The translations under genes were made by a program, and so were the position numbers. Below the pieces are notes generated by a model that was not told where the DNA came from, ran no database searches, and was given only the letters and a program-made list of their open reading frames with translations. This document shows positions 17,489-27,534 of a stretch of DNA of 64,000 nt, in pieces (the stretch's first letter is position 1; each line of letters starts with the position of its first letter). This DNA comes from Sipunculus nudus (Eukaryota > Annelida > Sipuncula > Golfingiida > Sipunculidae): assembly GCA_026874595.1 (NCBI GenBank), contig CM049316.1:186001-250000 (forward strand), written 5' to 3'.

Positions 17489-19047
17489 AGGGTTCGTCGC
17501 TGCTGCGGCTGAGGACTGGCAGCTTCACAGACGCTTTCGGGTGTTTTCCATAGTTTGTAAAAACTATTGAGCATGACAGATTGTGACTTACATATGAACC
17601 TTTGCATGTGCGATGCTGTGACGCGCCCCAACCTCCAGTACCACCAGTACCAGTTCGATGTCTGGCCTGTTGTGAGCATGGCAAGGCTGCCCAGAGCGCC
17701 CTTCAAAAGAGCTTGTGCTTCTTCTGTGGGAACATCTGTCTCAAGTGTGGCAGCGTCTGTGGCGGACAGCGTCTGCTTGAGGTCAGCGGTGGTAGCCATC
17801 GAGAGCGTATTGCAGAGGCGTCGCCATTCTTCAGCGTGAGGATTTGAGTGGAACCGGGGGTCGCATGGTTCTCGCACGCTGTGCCGACACTTTTCTGTCC
17901 ACACATCCTGTGTTTGACACCTGCATCCCGGAGCTGTGACGTGAGCATCACTGGGACTGCCGCCATCGATACATCGACGGATGTCTCTGTAGGTCGTCTT
18001 GTCCACGCGGCACCTGGAGCACGGCTGGAGACACCCGCTGACAATGACAGATGCCTGCTGCACACTGAGCGCGGCATCAGCTTGTGTGGCCTTCACCCGG
18101 TAGAATTCACGGCATGTTGCTGCGGTTCTGTAGACGCGTCTTGTGTCCTGCCATTGCGGCCAAAACAGGTAATCGGCGTTTCGATGTCTTTCCTCGGAAC
18201 TTGAAACTGACAGCCAGCACGCCCGAGGGCGGTAGACAGCAAACCCCACATGTTCCGTCTCGTTGTTTAACGAATGGTGCAGCAAACCCACTATTATGAC
18301 ACCTAAGGCCCACAGGTCTGCATTCTTGCCCACATCGGGTGTGAGGTGGGGGCGCAGCCGTGAAAAAAGCTCTGGAGCTCGGGATGTCCAATAGATGGTC
18401 GGGTCCCACAGACGTTTGCTGAAAGGGCAGACGTGGTTGGGCATCAGGTCATCTTGTGGACATGCGGCGTTACCGAAATCGATAATTTTGACATCGGGTG
18501 GCATGCACCATTTTTTTTTCAACATAACGTTCTTGGCAGACAGATCAAAATGGAAAACCCCCAGATCGTGCAGGTGCAGAACACCTTCGGACGCTTTAGA
18601 CGCGACCGTCCAAGCCAGGTCGTCGTCGTACATGCACGAATGCATGAACGTGTGCAACGTCATATCCATGCGTTGGGACACCAACAGCTCGGTTATCGGC
18701 GACACTTCTGATCCAATGCGATAGGCCTTCCCTGTCAAAGCCTCCACCACGTCCGCGAACAGTTTGTGTTTACGCGCGTTTTCTTGCAACAAAACGAGGT
18801 CTTCATTGACACCTTTCGCCTTCAAATGTTCCATAATGTTTAACTCGTGTTTTGCGTGTTTCGTTTGGCATATTTTAAACACGTGGTCCGTGTCCGTATG
18901 TAAGTACACGTGCCCGTATGTACCACTGCCTATACGCTCTAAGCCCCGTCGTTTTAGTTCTTCAGGTTTCAATAGCTCTACTTTTCGATGAGGGTTAATT
19001 GGCGTGTCACCGAGATCCGACATGGTTTCTCTGCACAAGAGGTCCAT
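17455..19047 (-). CDS. Protein kinase (UL13-like) whose ORF continues into the nuclease N-terminal segment
   Basis: 530 aa from an ATG at 19047. The kinase part spans about residues 33-360: glycine loop GSGTYG (40-45), Lys58, a C-helix Glu, HFDLSAKNVML with catalytic Asp168, IDFGNA with Asp190, APE at 224-226, and DLWALGV at 244-250. The C-lobe ends in a CLQP..RCRVD..T-type segment near 330-350 after an unusual insertion. The HFDLSAKN form of the catalytic loop suits viral kinases. Beyond the kinase there is a Cys-rich linker and then, from about residue 440, a segment ending in GQTSNWYWWYWRLGRVTAS, which is the conserved N-terminal motif of YqaJ/alkaline nucleases. Gene order (kinase directly upstream of and overlapping the nuclease) is the same as UL13-UL12 of herpesviruses. 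An internal ATG at about codon 418 could start the nuclease separately. TATA-like AT runs lie 110-150 bp upstream. Confidence 0.8.
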   Translation of the reverse strand: MDLLCRETMSDLGDTPINPHRKVELLKPEELKRRGLERIGSGTYGHVYLHTDTDHVFKICQTKHAKHELNIMEHLKAKGVNEDLVLLQENARKHKLFADVVEALTGKAYRIGSEVSPITELLVSQRMDMTLHTFMHSCMYDDDLAWTVASKASEGVLHLHDLGVFHFDLSAKNVMLKKKWCMPPDVKIIDFGNAACPQDDLMPNHVCPFSKRLWDPTIYWTSRAPELFSRLRPHLTPDVGKNADLWALGVIIVGLLHHSLNNETEHVGFAVYRPRACWLSVSSSEERHRNADYLFWPQWQDTRRVYRTAATCREFYRVKATQADAALSVQQASVIVSGCLQPCSRCRVDKTTYRDIRRCIDGGSPSDAHVTAPGCRCQTQDVWTEKCRHSVREPCDPRFHSNPHAEEWRRLCNTLSMATTADLKQTLSATDAATLETDVPTEEAQALLKGALGSLAMLTTGQTSNWYWWYWRLGRVTASHMQRFICKSQSVMLNSFYKLWKTPESVCEAASPQPQQRRTLWHTVCFSNRS

Positions 19048-19156
19048 GATCTATAAGATCACGGGTTCGGATTTGTCGTATGCAAGGAACACCGGCCCTC
19101 TCTTCGTGCTCCCTTGAGAATGTGTTCCTGAATGGTACATGACCCGTATGTTATCG

Positions 19157-19196
19157 GTATATATTTATATATGGAATGTGGTTTTTTATATATATC
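19157..19196 (-). promoter_or_regulatory. AT-rich promoter region with TATATATA elements
   Basis: Two TATATA-rich runs (about 19157-19173 and 19186-19196) lie 110-150 bp upstream of the kinase ATG, in the only spacer between the kinase and the leftward 404-aa gene. Confidence 0.4.
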
Positions 19197-19224
19197 ATGA
19201 CGTACCGCGGGTCACATGATGCAT

Positions 19225-20439
19225 TCAGGAGCGCTGTACAGCAGGCAATGATGCGCATGCGTGATGTTTTTTGACTGCTCTTTGCGGCTGTGTAATCTGG
19301 CCACTGGGGTCGCATACATCAGATGCTCCGGGAGATTCTTGCGAACACATGCGGCTTGTTTGTACATCTGGCGTGCACAGGTTCATACGACTGCTCGGCA
19401 GCGGGACCGCACCTTTTAGATTAGCATCTAGCATCGTGTTCACAGCTTCTTCCTGTGCCTCTGCCAAAAACTGATGGCTCATTATATCGCGGGCTGCACT
19501 GACTGCACGTTCAGCATCCGGAACAACGTCCCCGCTTGCGTCACCTTCAGAGCTGTATAAAGCTTTTGCCAGGTCCACACAGACTTTCGTTGCTTCGTCA
19601 CGTTTAGCCATCTTTGCTTTGTTGATGAACAACAGGTAGGAACTGACAACAGTCTTCAACATGTTGGACTGACGGTCGGACGCTTTTTTAGAGTGCCTTT
19701 TCACATCAGCCAGAAGCACCTCGGCTGATCTCAGTTCTCGCTTAGCCGCGCTCCAGTTGGCCTCGTCGTCTTGGTGGTCCTTCGTCCCGGGCCACGTTTC
19801 TGCAGCTGCCCCAGGAGGACAGTCCGTGGTTGCAGCAGATACTCCTTCGCGTACAAAGTGCCGGCGGTTTGCCTCAAGTATTTCCCAGCTTTCACGTTGG
19901 ACAAGGTCCCGCAAGGTTGTGACACGCCTTTCCAATGCCCTGATCATATCGTCTATATTCCGTTTGTTGTTTTCGCACTCTGTCAGTCCGTAAACCGCGG
20001 CGTCGACGAAATTCTTGCTGAGAGGGTTGCACTCGTCAACCTCCCGTGATACATCGTCCAGGTGTAAGAGCTGCTTGAACATATCAACTTGAGCCCCGTG
20101 GCGCTCCTTGTCTCTGGCTGAGAGGTCCGAATCACCGCCTGACACGCGGTCGGCTGCGGCGTCCTTTTCACGCTCCCTGTTCACACTGTCTGCGAGTTCC
20201 AGAAAGCCGTCAACACCAAACGAGTAAAGACTTTCGAGCCATGGGTCCGCATCCCCTCCCGGGTGCCTGTTCCGGACCATAAGGTCGAATGTGAAACTAT
20301 CAAACCTACCCTGGACACTTTCTCCCATCGCAACAACGAAGCGCAGTGGAAAATGGCACAGCTGAAGCACCCCTGCCAGCAACTGTTTCCACGCTGGCAT
20401 CCTGACTGTGAACTCACCGTATGGGTGAAACCTGCCCAT
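19225..20439 (-). CDS. Unknown 404-aa protein with helical middle
   Basis: The first ATG is at 20439, which overlaps the 5' end of the divergent primase gene by 87 bp. A later ATG at 20328 (codon 38) would leave a 24-bp gap instead, and either start is possible. Residues about 75-310 are rich in Glu, Lys, Arg, Ala and Leu and predicted to be largely alpha-helical, with coiled-coil potential (for example the ALERRVTTLRDLV stretch). The C-terminal 60 residues are Ser/Pro/Gln-rich and disordered. There are no membrane segments or enzyme motifs. The family is not recognised. Confidence 0.65.
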   Translation of the reverse strand: MGRFHPYGEFTVRMPAWKQLLAGVLQLCHFPLRFVVAMGESVQGRFDSFTFDLMVRNRHPGGDADPWLESLYSFGVDGFLELADSVNREREKDAAADRVSGGDSDLSARDKERHGAQVDMFKQLLHLDDVSREVDECNPLSKNFVDAAVYGLTECENNKRNIDDMIRALERRVTTLRDLVQRESWEILEANRRHFVREGVSAATTDCPPGAAAETWPGTKDHQDDEANWSAAKRELRSAEVLLADVKRHSKKASDRQSNMLKTVVSSYLLFINKAKMAKRDEATKVCVDLAKALYSSEGDASGDVVPDAERAVSAARDIMSHQFLAEAQEEAVNTMLDANLKGAVPLPSSRMNLCTPDVQTSRMCSQESPGASDVCDPSGQITQPQRAVKKHHACASLPAVQRS

Positions 20440-23400
20440 TACGCCAAACTGACAGATCTTCTAATAAGTACGGTGTACCCGGACGTGTACGACGGCATTT
20501 CAGAAGGCGAAGGACAAGGGCCGGAACACGTGTGGACGAGGTCATGCGTGAGCCCGCCGCAGTGGCGCGCACTCTTACTCTTTGACCACTTAGCTGCGGA
20601 AAATACATACCTGTCATCAAACGGAGACATGGGAAAAGGGGGAACGCGTGGGGAATCACGTGCGTGCAATAGTTTGTCTCCTGCCCGTCCCGTGAACGTC
20701 GTCTTCGCCATTTTGACAAACAAACATGAGATCCCACGGGGGCAGACCGGTACAGCTGCATGCACCGTAACACTGCTTCCCGTTTTAGTTCTACGTAATG
20801 TACCTAGAACTTTTATCGTTGGCAATTCACTGTATCCGTCTGACGAGATCCGCCGGTGGGTGTGCAAGGCAAGTTCCGTCCACTTCGTGTTAAAGCACGT
20901 GTCGCGCTTTTACCTGCCGCCGGCCCTTTCCGGTGCGGCCTCGCAATGCCCCACTGACACACACGTGTACGAAACCCTCTGTAAGCGGTTGTACATTGAC
21001 CGTGTGTGGGATGTCCAGCACAGGGCGTCCATCGACACGGATTCATCCTTTGCCTCGTTAATCACACACAGGGATATCACCCACGTGTCTGTCGTTGCGC
21101 TTCTACAACTGCACGTGTTCTCCATGCGACCTCTACAAAAAGCAGACGGGGCGGGCAGCATGTCTGTCAACGTGAAGTTGTGGGCGATGTGGTCAGACTG
21201 GCTGGAAGGGCAAGGCGTGAAAGCCCATAACCCCTTCGACATGCATCCCTGTCTGACTGAACGGTCCTTGGAAGACGGATCCCTGCACGGCCTCTCTTCT
21301 TCGAACGCCTACGGGTACGAGGGGCTCGTCCATTTTGTGGAGTTTGTGCGGTGGTGGTACGGATTCAACACGCATGTAGAAATGTGCCAGCACCAAACGA
21401 TCTCGGCCGTGATTGCAAACATTTCGTGGATGAGGATCCACGTGGCCACCGTGGTGCGTAAGATCATGGAAGCATTCGGACAAAGCCCCATCTACACACG
21501 GCCGCCAGTGCACCCCATGTGCCCCGCGATTTGGACACTGGCCGTCTCGGACAATTGCCGACAGTGCAAACGGCAGGCGGAATATGAAATTCGTTTGCAG
21601 CTTGATAAGGTGATGCCACTGTTGGAGCGGTGCAAGCTGGGACGGTACATGCGGGATGTGCTATGCGCTGTGTTCTCAGACACACCCCTTGACGTAGCTC
21701 AGGCTAAGCTAAAACGTTACGACCCGGCCGTCGTGCACTGGGGGTTGGATTCTGTCGGCGGTCACGACAGCAGTGTAACGCGCACCACAGCCTTGTCCAT
21801 CAAGAACCAACACGCTCTAAAACAGCTGGCTGTTTCAAATTGGAACGCTGTTTACAGAAATGTGACAGATGTCCCGTCTCCACATTTTTCGAGACTTGCG
21901 GATTGTGTTACATTTGTGTCCCAACATGCATTACAGCAAGGGAGCGACGGCGGTCGGTTCAGGAACTACGCCCGTTTTCTCCCAGCGTTGTCGCGCCCCG
22001 TCAAGACGTCGGGAGGTTTCGTCCCAGTCTGCACTGACCGCCGGTTATGGAGGGCTTCCAAGGATTACGCTGGGATTACCGCACGGGTGAAGGCAGCCCT
22101 CGCGGAAGTGGAGAGGAGACGCGTCAGTGGAATGCCAAGCGACACAGGCGCGGAAGCCCGTGTCCAGTACGCGATGTCTGTCGCACGGGCTTATCCTGGA
22201 CTGCATGTGTGTGATGTACTGTCTTACCTTTACCACATGGACATGAAACAGGCCTTGTGCGTGGTTGGGCGATCCGATTACGACACCGTGCGCCTGAACG
22301 AGTTAGGAGGATCTTTGCACGTGAAAGTGGACCCCGTACTGAGTTTGTTTTCCGTCATGTTCGACGTAGACATGACATACAGGACTCAATATGACGCTCC
22401 AACCCTGTCAGAAGTGTACGCTATTGCGAGGGCTTTGTACACATCCGTCATGGGTCTCGTGGGGTCTGTGCGTGTGGCACTGGGACCAGAGAAAACGGAC
22501 ACAGAATCTGCAGCCGCTTCCGTTTTGACGAAGGGCGCCCATGGAAAATCCGAACTTGAATCGTACATGGCCACACACCCAGACATACTTGGAAGCAGGT
22601 TGTTCGTATACATGTCAAACTCGCTGCCCCCGTGTTGCGCCGTGTACGATGAAAACCCTTCGCAGGTACCAAGCCGTGCAAACATGAGACCGTTGGATGA
22701 CAACCGTCGCGTGAGCGCAGACGAAGATAACCTGCTGCGCACTCTCACCGAACTGCAGCGGACACGGTCGCTCAGGGTGGTCGTGCAGCTCCCGCCTAAC
22801 GTTTGTTTCGAATCAGCCGAAGCTTTCCTCTCGTATCAAGACATGCTTTTTGGATTTTTGAGGGCCGATGAGAGTTTGCGGCCGTTGGTCCACAGGTTGG
22901 GAAAAGAGGCTAACTTAGAACGGTTTATAGACATGGCCGTCTTCAGGGGCCAGTGCCGTATGCCACATTCCGGTAAAGCCGACGGTAGTCAACCGTTCGA
23001 CCCCCTGACAGTGGTACCGACCCTGTGCCACGGTTCCGACCCGGATGTCATGCGCGAAACGTGCCTGCGCAACCACTTGGACCCAACTGTTGGACTGATG
23101 CACAAGGACCCGTTTCCGGCTATGCACTCGAACGAACACCTGAAAAGAGGTCTGGTGATCAAGCAGCGTGGACGCTCGGGTTTGTCTGTGTCGTCATTTT
23201 TACGCAACTGCCCAACAAACGGCCCGGATGCCCCTGTACATGCAGTGGACCAAATGGCTATGCGGGTGGTTGAAAGCACGCGCGAGCAGGACAAGTTTTC
23301 TCGCTGTGCCCAATTAATTTTGTGCCACTGGGGAACAAACCACCCTCGGCTCCTGCATGCAACTCCCGCCGACTTGTCTCTTTGTACGGGTGACTCCCTT

Positions 23401-24042
23401 TTGAAAGCGTTAAACATTGTCGTGAAGCCCTGCATGCTGGAAGCACTTCTGACAGGTCCTCAATTGCCAGCCGCTTCAACCTTACCGACCGACAAACGTC
23501 CGAGGCCCTTGTTTCAGATCGCGGATGAGTTTCTGCGGTTAGGTTTCATACATGCAAAACGCAGCAGGCATTGGGCAGGTACCAGACAGGAAGCTGAGGT
23601 CAGAGCTCACGGTATCTGTGTCGAATTTCAGATATCTCCCCCGGTGCATGCCGCAAGTAAGCGTAATGACAACAACACGTCCTGGCCAGCGTGTGTGTAC
23701 TACGACCATACGACACGCTCTGATTGCAGATTGCGTCTCCGCTGCTCGCTACACCCGACCGCGTCCGTGGATGGCCTTGAGACGTATTTGCGCCAAAAAG
23801 GTTTCAATCTGGACGAAGGTGAACCGGTTGACACGTGCTCAGAAGAGGGTGACATGTCAGGGGACGATTACGTGTCACAGGACTCGCAAGACGCTGAGGA
23901 CCTAAAACGGTACTGTCGCCGTCGCCCTACCAAAGGTGAGCAATTATTAGATGCTCCCTTGAGGTTTAGCCTTGTCTACTATTGTTTCCATAACCGGTGC
24001 AGTGGCGGATGGCGTGCGATTACAAGGTTTAGTGTAAATTAA
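20353..24042 (+). CDS. DNA primase, UL52-like catalytic subunit of the helicase-primase
   Basis: The frame opens at a GTG (20263); the first ATG is at 20353, giving 1,229 aa, close to the usual size of herpesvirus primases (about 1,000 or a little more). Residues 671-673 form the Asp-Val-Asp metal-binding pair in a VMFDVDM strand, as in archaeo-eukaryotic primases and UL52. Further on, a VVVQLPPNVCF strand and an FIDMAVF...CRMP..GK element (Asp860) match the conserved UL52 regions. The C-terminus has a zinc-site pattern: Cys1125, Cys1131, His1134, then Cys1211, His1213, Cys1216. It would make RNA primers at the replication fork together with the UL5-type helicase encoded at 55-58.2 kb. It is transcribed divergently from the 404-aa gene. 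An ATTAAA at 24134-24139 is the likely 3' signal. Confidence 0.8.
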   Translation: MAQLKHPCQQLFPRWHPDCELTVWVKPAHYAKLTDLLISTVYPDVYDGISEGEGQGPEHVWTRSCVSPPQWRALLLFDHLAAENTYLSSNGDMGKGGTRGESRACNSLSPARPVNVVFAILTNKHEIPRGQTGTAACTVTLLPVLVLRNVPRTFIVGNSLYPSDEIRRWVCKASSVHFVLKHVSRFYLPPALSGAASQCPTDTHVYETLCKRLYIDRVWDVQHRASIDTDSSFASLITHRDITHVSVVALLQLHVFSMRPLQKADGAGSMSVNVKLWAMWSDWLEGQGVKAHNPFDMHPCLTERSLEDGSLHGLSSSNAYGYEGLVHFVEFVRWWYGFNTHVEMCQHQTISAVIANISWMRIHVATVVRKIMEAFGQSPIYTRPPVHPMCPAIWTLAVSDNCRQCKRQAEYEIRLQLDKVMPLLERCKLGRYMRDVLCAVFSDTPLDVAQAKLKRYDPAVVHWGLDSVGGHDSSVTRTTALSIKNQHALKQLAVSNWNAVYRNVTDVPSPHFSRLADCVTFVSQHALQQGSDGGRFRNYARFLPALSRPVKTSGGFVPVCTDRRLWRASKDYAGITARVKAALAEVERRRVSGMPSDTGAEARVQYAMSVARAYPGLHVCDVLSYLYHMDMKQALCVVGRSDYDTVRLNELGGSLHVKVDPVLSLFSVMFDVDMTYRTQYDAPTLSEVYAIARALYTSVMGLVGSVRVALGPEKTDTESAAASVLTKGAHGKSELESYMATHPDILGSRLFVYMSNSLPPCCAVYDENPSQVPSRANMRPLDDNRRVSADEDNLLRTLTELQRTRSLRVVVQLPPNVCFESAEAFLSYQDMLFGFLRADESLRPLVHRLGKEANLERFIDMAVFRGQCRMPHSGKADGSQPFDPLTVVPTLCHGSDPDVMRETCLRNHLDPTVGLMHKDPFPAMHSNEHLKRGLVIKQRGRSGLSVSSFLRNCPTNGPDAPVHAVDQMAMRVVESTREQDKFSRCAQLILCHWGTNHPRLLHATPADLSLCTGDSLLKALNIVVKPCMLEALLTGPQLPAASTLPTDKRPRPLFQIADEFLRLGFIHAKRSRHWAGTRQEAEVRAHGICVEFQISPPVHAASKRNDNNTSWPACVYYDHTTRSDCRLRLRCSLHPTASVDGLETYLRQKGFNLDEGEPVDTCSEEGDMSGDDYVSQDSQDAEDLKRYCRRRPTKGEQLLDAPLRFSLVYYCFHNRCSGGWRAITRFSVN

Positions 24043-24282
24043 CGGTGATAAACGGATTACGGGGGGTGGGGTGGAGAAAGGGGTTATCCAGATGCATATG
24101 CGGGCACGGTTTGTATTACATACATGAGTTATTATTAAAGTTTCATAATCGATCTATTTCGGAAGTGTTCTTGTGATGAGTGGGCAGATGTCTATATATG
24201 GTACGTTTGTTGTTATGTATTTCGTTGTATACAAAATACCAGGATACTCGCGCTGCATGTTTCGGGGACAAGCGTGACATCC

Positions 24283-26253
24283 ATGGCGTGTCATGAAACG
24301 AACAGAACGACACAAAAACGCGAGAGCTGTTTTCAAGAAGGACTAAAAGACGGATTGCATGCGTCCCCAGCCGAGATACTAACCAGCCACCGGTGGAAAA
24401 GATATCGTGAGCGATACGGCGATTTTGATGGGCCCTTACTCGCTTCACAGTACGTAGGTGCCATAAGGGGAAGCCAGGTGTGCGCTGTTTGTGCGTTTAA
24501 TGCACGTGCTGCACGCGATGAACAGTTTTGTGAGTGGGTGGAAGGTTTTGCTAACGCCATGCAGTTTAAACCTTTCTTTTCTAGCCTGACCACGTCCCTC
24601 GTCATTCTTTACTGGCGCCGCGTACACGCAGCTCTGACACGGCTCGAAGCACGGCCCGCCGCTGATCCCGATGATATTTCGAACGCGTTAGACGAAGAAG
24701 TATTGAATTCAATCACACCCGAAATATTTCATGTGCACTTCATCCACAACCGCTGCCAGTTCTCGTCGTTCAATACAAGACACGATAATGCTGGACGTGT
24801 GGATGGCAACAGGCCGCTCTTACGCATTGAAAAGGGGGATATGTGGAGGACGTGGCACGTGCACAATAACAGCCACATTGTAGCTCAGATTTTGCAGTTA
24901 CACAATGGGTTGGCCCTGTGGCAACGTTCTGCCAGCCAAGGCTTCCATAACACTCCGGCGAACGACAGGGTAGACATTAGCGCAGACAGTGCGCGTGTTA
25001 TCGGGCCGTGGGTTGTGACGTCCGGTTTAGAGTTACCTAGACTACCCACGACCGACGACATCCACCAAGGCGACACGAACGCGAGTGGCAACAGACAACA
25101 AACGGACACAGCGGGTTTGCACCCGGAAGAGTACGAAGAGGCTCTGTGTGTTAAAGCCGATGCATCGTCGAGGTTCAAAGACATTACCTGCATGATGGCA
25201 GACGCGTGCTTTGGCGTGTGTGGGTCAGACATGTCAGAATATGTTCGTTCATTTCAACGCAGGTGGGACTTCATGTGTGACCTTACACGTGATACAGATA
25301 CGGTTCAGTGCAAAGACAACATAACAACCGGACATGTTGCACAACGCGCTGCGCGTTCGGGACGTGCCCCTGATTTCTCTCGGTTTCGGCCTTACCCGAC
25401 AGGAAGGGAACGAAACAACACAGGTAGAGAGACAGCAGCGACGAGAACCGTGTCCCCCACGCTTGTACTGCGGGGTTACAGTTCCCACTGCGGTCGTTCT
25501 TGGCACCAACCTGACGCATTACTTCAACACGAAAATAATGCGTTGACGCCTTCTGCTGCTGAGGAAGCGGGGGCCTGTGTTGCGGCAGAACCCTCAGAGG
25601 CCGGCATTGCGTACCGCCGGATGGCGGAAACACTGGAAGAGGTTCGGTCCGTTGTTCTGCGAACGTCGCAGAGAAGCCGACTCAACCTGTTAAGAGGTAA
25701 AAGCAAGTCCTTTTTTCCTGCTGTCACCCCGCCTGAGGGTGTGGAATGGGCAGTCGATTGGGAACTGGCACCGGAAGACACACCGACAGAGTGCTTGCTG
25801 TGCGGCATGTGCGCATTCTACGATTGGTACCGTGTGATAGAACAAATGCTATTGTCGTTAGGCATGGAGAAGGCGTGCGCAATGCAGCCGGTTGCCAACG
25901 TTAACACATTCGTCTCTGTGTTAAACACGTTGCAAAAGCGCTTGTCAGACATGTTTCAACGCGACGTGGATCCACTCGACGGATTCCTATTGAAGGGTTT
26001 GAACCCCTCGGTTTTTTACCATCACGCGTTTTCGTCTCCGCTGTGCGCATTGAACAGGGCACGGATGGGTGTGATGTACGAAAAGGATTCTTCGCTGCCT
26101 TGCGGTTCGGCAGTTGTCGCAGCATTAATGTACGTCGTGTACGGAAACTTCAACAGTTCTTGTAGGTTTCGCCCCCTGTGGTTGAAACGGTGCATGCAAG
26201 TGTTACAGGGACATAAAGTGTACTGTGACCCCGGCGTGTGCTTGTCCGGTTGA
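24283..26253 (+). CDS. Cysteine-motif protein, 656 aa (possible UL32-like packaging protein)
   Basis: The frame opens at a GTG (24274); the first ATG is three codons later. The protein has CAVC near residue 65, CLLCGMC near residue 506, and other Cys/His residues spread over its length, suggesting zinc binding. There are no membrane spans. A disordered polar region lies at about residues 255-460 between two folded parts. Herpesvirus UL32 packaging proteins are about 600 aa with CxxC motifs, so size and pattern are compatible. I see no signature that proves this. It lies between the primase and a basic-N-terminal protein on the same strand. Confidence 0.65.
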   Translation: MACHETNRTTQKRESCFQEGLKDGLHASPAEILTSHRWKRYRERYGDFDGPLLASQYVGAIRGSQVCAVCAFNARAARDEQFCEWVEGFANAMQFKPFFSSLTTSLVILYWRRVHAALTRLEARPAADPDDISNALDEEVLNSITPEIFHVHFIHNRCQFSSFNTRHDNAGRVDGNRPLLRIEKGDMWRTWHVHNNSHIVAQILQLHNGLALWQRSASQGFHNTPANDRVDISADSARVIGPWVVTSGLELPRLPTTDDIHQGDTNASGNRQQTDTAGLHPEEYEEALCVKADASSRFKDITCMMADACFGVCGSDMSEYVRSFQRRWDFMCDLTRDTDTVQCKDNITTGHVAQRAARSGRAPDFSRFRPYPTGRERNNTGRETAATRTVSPTLVLRGYSSHCGRSWHQPDALLQHENNALTPSAAEEAGACVAAEPSEAGIAYRRMAETLEEVRSVVLRTSQRSRLNLLRGKSKSFFPAVTPPEGVEWAVDWELAPEDTPTECLLCGMCAFYDWYRVIEQMLLSLGMEKACAMQPVANVNTFVSVLNTLQKRLSDMFQRDVDPLDGFLLKGLNPSVFYHHAFSSPLCALNRARMGVMYEKDSSLPCGSAVVAALMYVVYGNFNSSCRFRPLWLKRCMQVLQGHKVYCDPGVCLSG

Positions 26254-26319
26254 TTATTAGGAGGTGCAACGAGATGAAATACCATCTGTGTATTCGCGGG
26301 AGTATAGCACACATTGGTC

Positions 26320-27534
26320 ATGCGAATGAAATCAATGGGACGTCAAACGTCGAGTGCAACCAGGCGCACCGTAGCGGGTCCCAAGGGGAAACGTCTCAGG
26401 TCGAAACGGAAAACACGCATATACAACAGTGCCCTCAAACTGAAAGCGGCATATCGGTTGAACACGATACTGTTTGACCCGAGCAAAAGTTCAAAAAGGT
26501 TCAGAGAAATGTCACTGTCCGCATATGGGAAAGACGTGGCGCAAGGGCAACTGCCACACATTCAACATGAACGGTCAAACGATCTAAAGTCTGACATCCT
26601 GCCGTTCGGACGCCCTGGAGTTTTTTACACAAACACGAAAGATATGCCAGTGCCGATGTTCACAAATGACGTCTTGGACATCGGTGGTATGCGCTCTCGC
26701 GTACAGGACGCTACCTGTTGCCTGGACCTTAATATTTTTGCCGACCCTGTACACAGCGGAGCAGTGGTTCCCTTCAGGGAGTGTTCCACCTGTCTTGCCA
26801 TGAAGCGCAAGTATCTCAGTGAGCATCCTGTATTCCCTGATCAAGTGACGCCTTTCAAACAGGATCGGTCGGAGGAAGGTTCGTCCTGCATCGAGGAAGT
26901 CAATGTGCACGCGTTGCTCCATGACGTTAACACCTTTGTACAGGCACCGCGGGCGATCTTGCTTGACGAACAACAAGGGAAAGATGGGTCGGGGCACGCA
27001 TCGCAAGAGGCGTTCGTGCTCCTGCAGGGACTGCACCGTGCGTTCTCTAGGAATCCCGGCTGTGCCAGCCTCCTGGACGCGAAAAGTTTGGTGTGCATGG
27101 CGGTAGAATTTACAGTCGGCGCAGGGAAGAGAGCCGTTCACATGTTGAGAACAATATTCGCTTGTATGGCTAAACATAACGTGCACCCGGACTCGTGCCG
27201 TCTGGACATCATGATCGATGACCCACACAATTGCGGCCTGCCAGGAGGATACCTCTCGCTAAAGTCGTGCACCTTCAGCTGCACAGGCTTCTTGCATATA
27301 TGCCGCAATGCGCTCCGAACCCTATCAGCTCACGTCGACTACTACCGTGAAAGTTTTAGGATCTCATGGCAGGTGTACCCAGACGGCACACGGGGGTTCA
27401 CGGTTGAACTTCCCGTTTGTGCATCGTCTGTCGACACGCGCACATTGACGTGTGATGATCGTATGTATCTAAAAACTTACGCATCTGAGGACTGGTACGG
27501 ATTGTTGGAAGAGTGGGTCGCAACGGGATTGTGA
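26320..27534 (+). CDS. 404-aa protein with basic N-terminus (possible nuclear egress protein)
   Basis: The frame opens at a TTG (26314); ATGs at 26320, 26326 and 26335 are all plausible starts. Residues about 20-40 form a strongly basic cluster (KGKRLRSKRKTR) resembling a nuclear localisation signal. The middle holds a CSTC pair followed by a His (about residues 155-172), and the C-terminal half is globular. A basic N-terminus followed by a zinc site is the plan of the UL31-type nuclear egress protein, but the distance to known members cannot be judged here. AATAAA follows at 27603-27608. Confidence 0.65.
   Translation: MRMKSMGRQTSSATRRTVAGPKGKRLRSKRKTRIYNSALKLKAAYRLNTILFDPSKSSKRFREMSLSAYGKDVAQGQLPHIQHERSNDLKSDILPFGRPGVFYTNTKDMPVPMFTNDVLDIGGMRSRVQDATCCLDLNIFADPVHSGAVVPFRECSTCLAMKRKYLSEHPVFPDQVTPFKQDRSEEGSSCIEEVNVHALLHDVNTFVQAPRAILLDEQQGKDGSGHASQEAFVLLQGLHRAFSRNPGCASLLDAKSLVCMAVEFTVGAGKRAVHMLRTIFACMAKHNVHPDSCRLDIMIDDPHNCGLPGGYLSLKSCTFSCTGFLHICRNALRTLSAHVDYYRESFRISWQVYPDGTRGFTVELPVCASSVDTRTLTCDDRMYLKTYASEDWYGLLEEWVATGL

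Noticed and set aside
17509-17591. An 83-nt intron (GTAAGT...CTCAG) reconciling the two nuclease frames
   Set aside because: It restores the frame but would remove residues that look like normal nuclease sequence and shorten the gap between two conserved motifs to about 12 residues. The pyrimidine tract is also weak. Kept only as an alternative in the finding.
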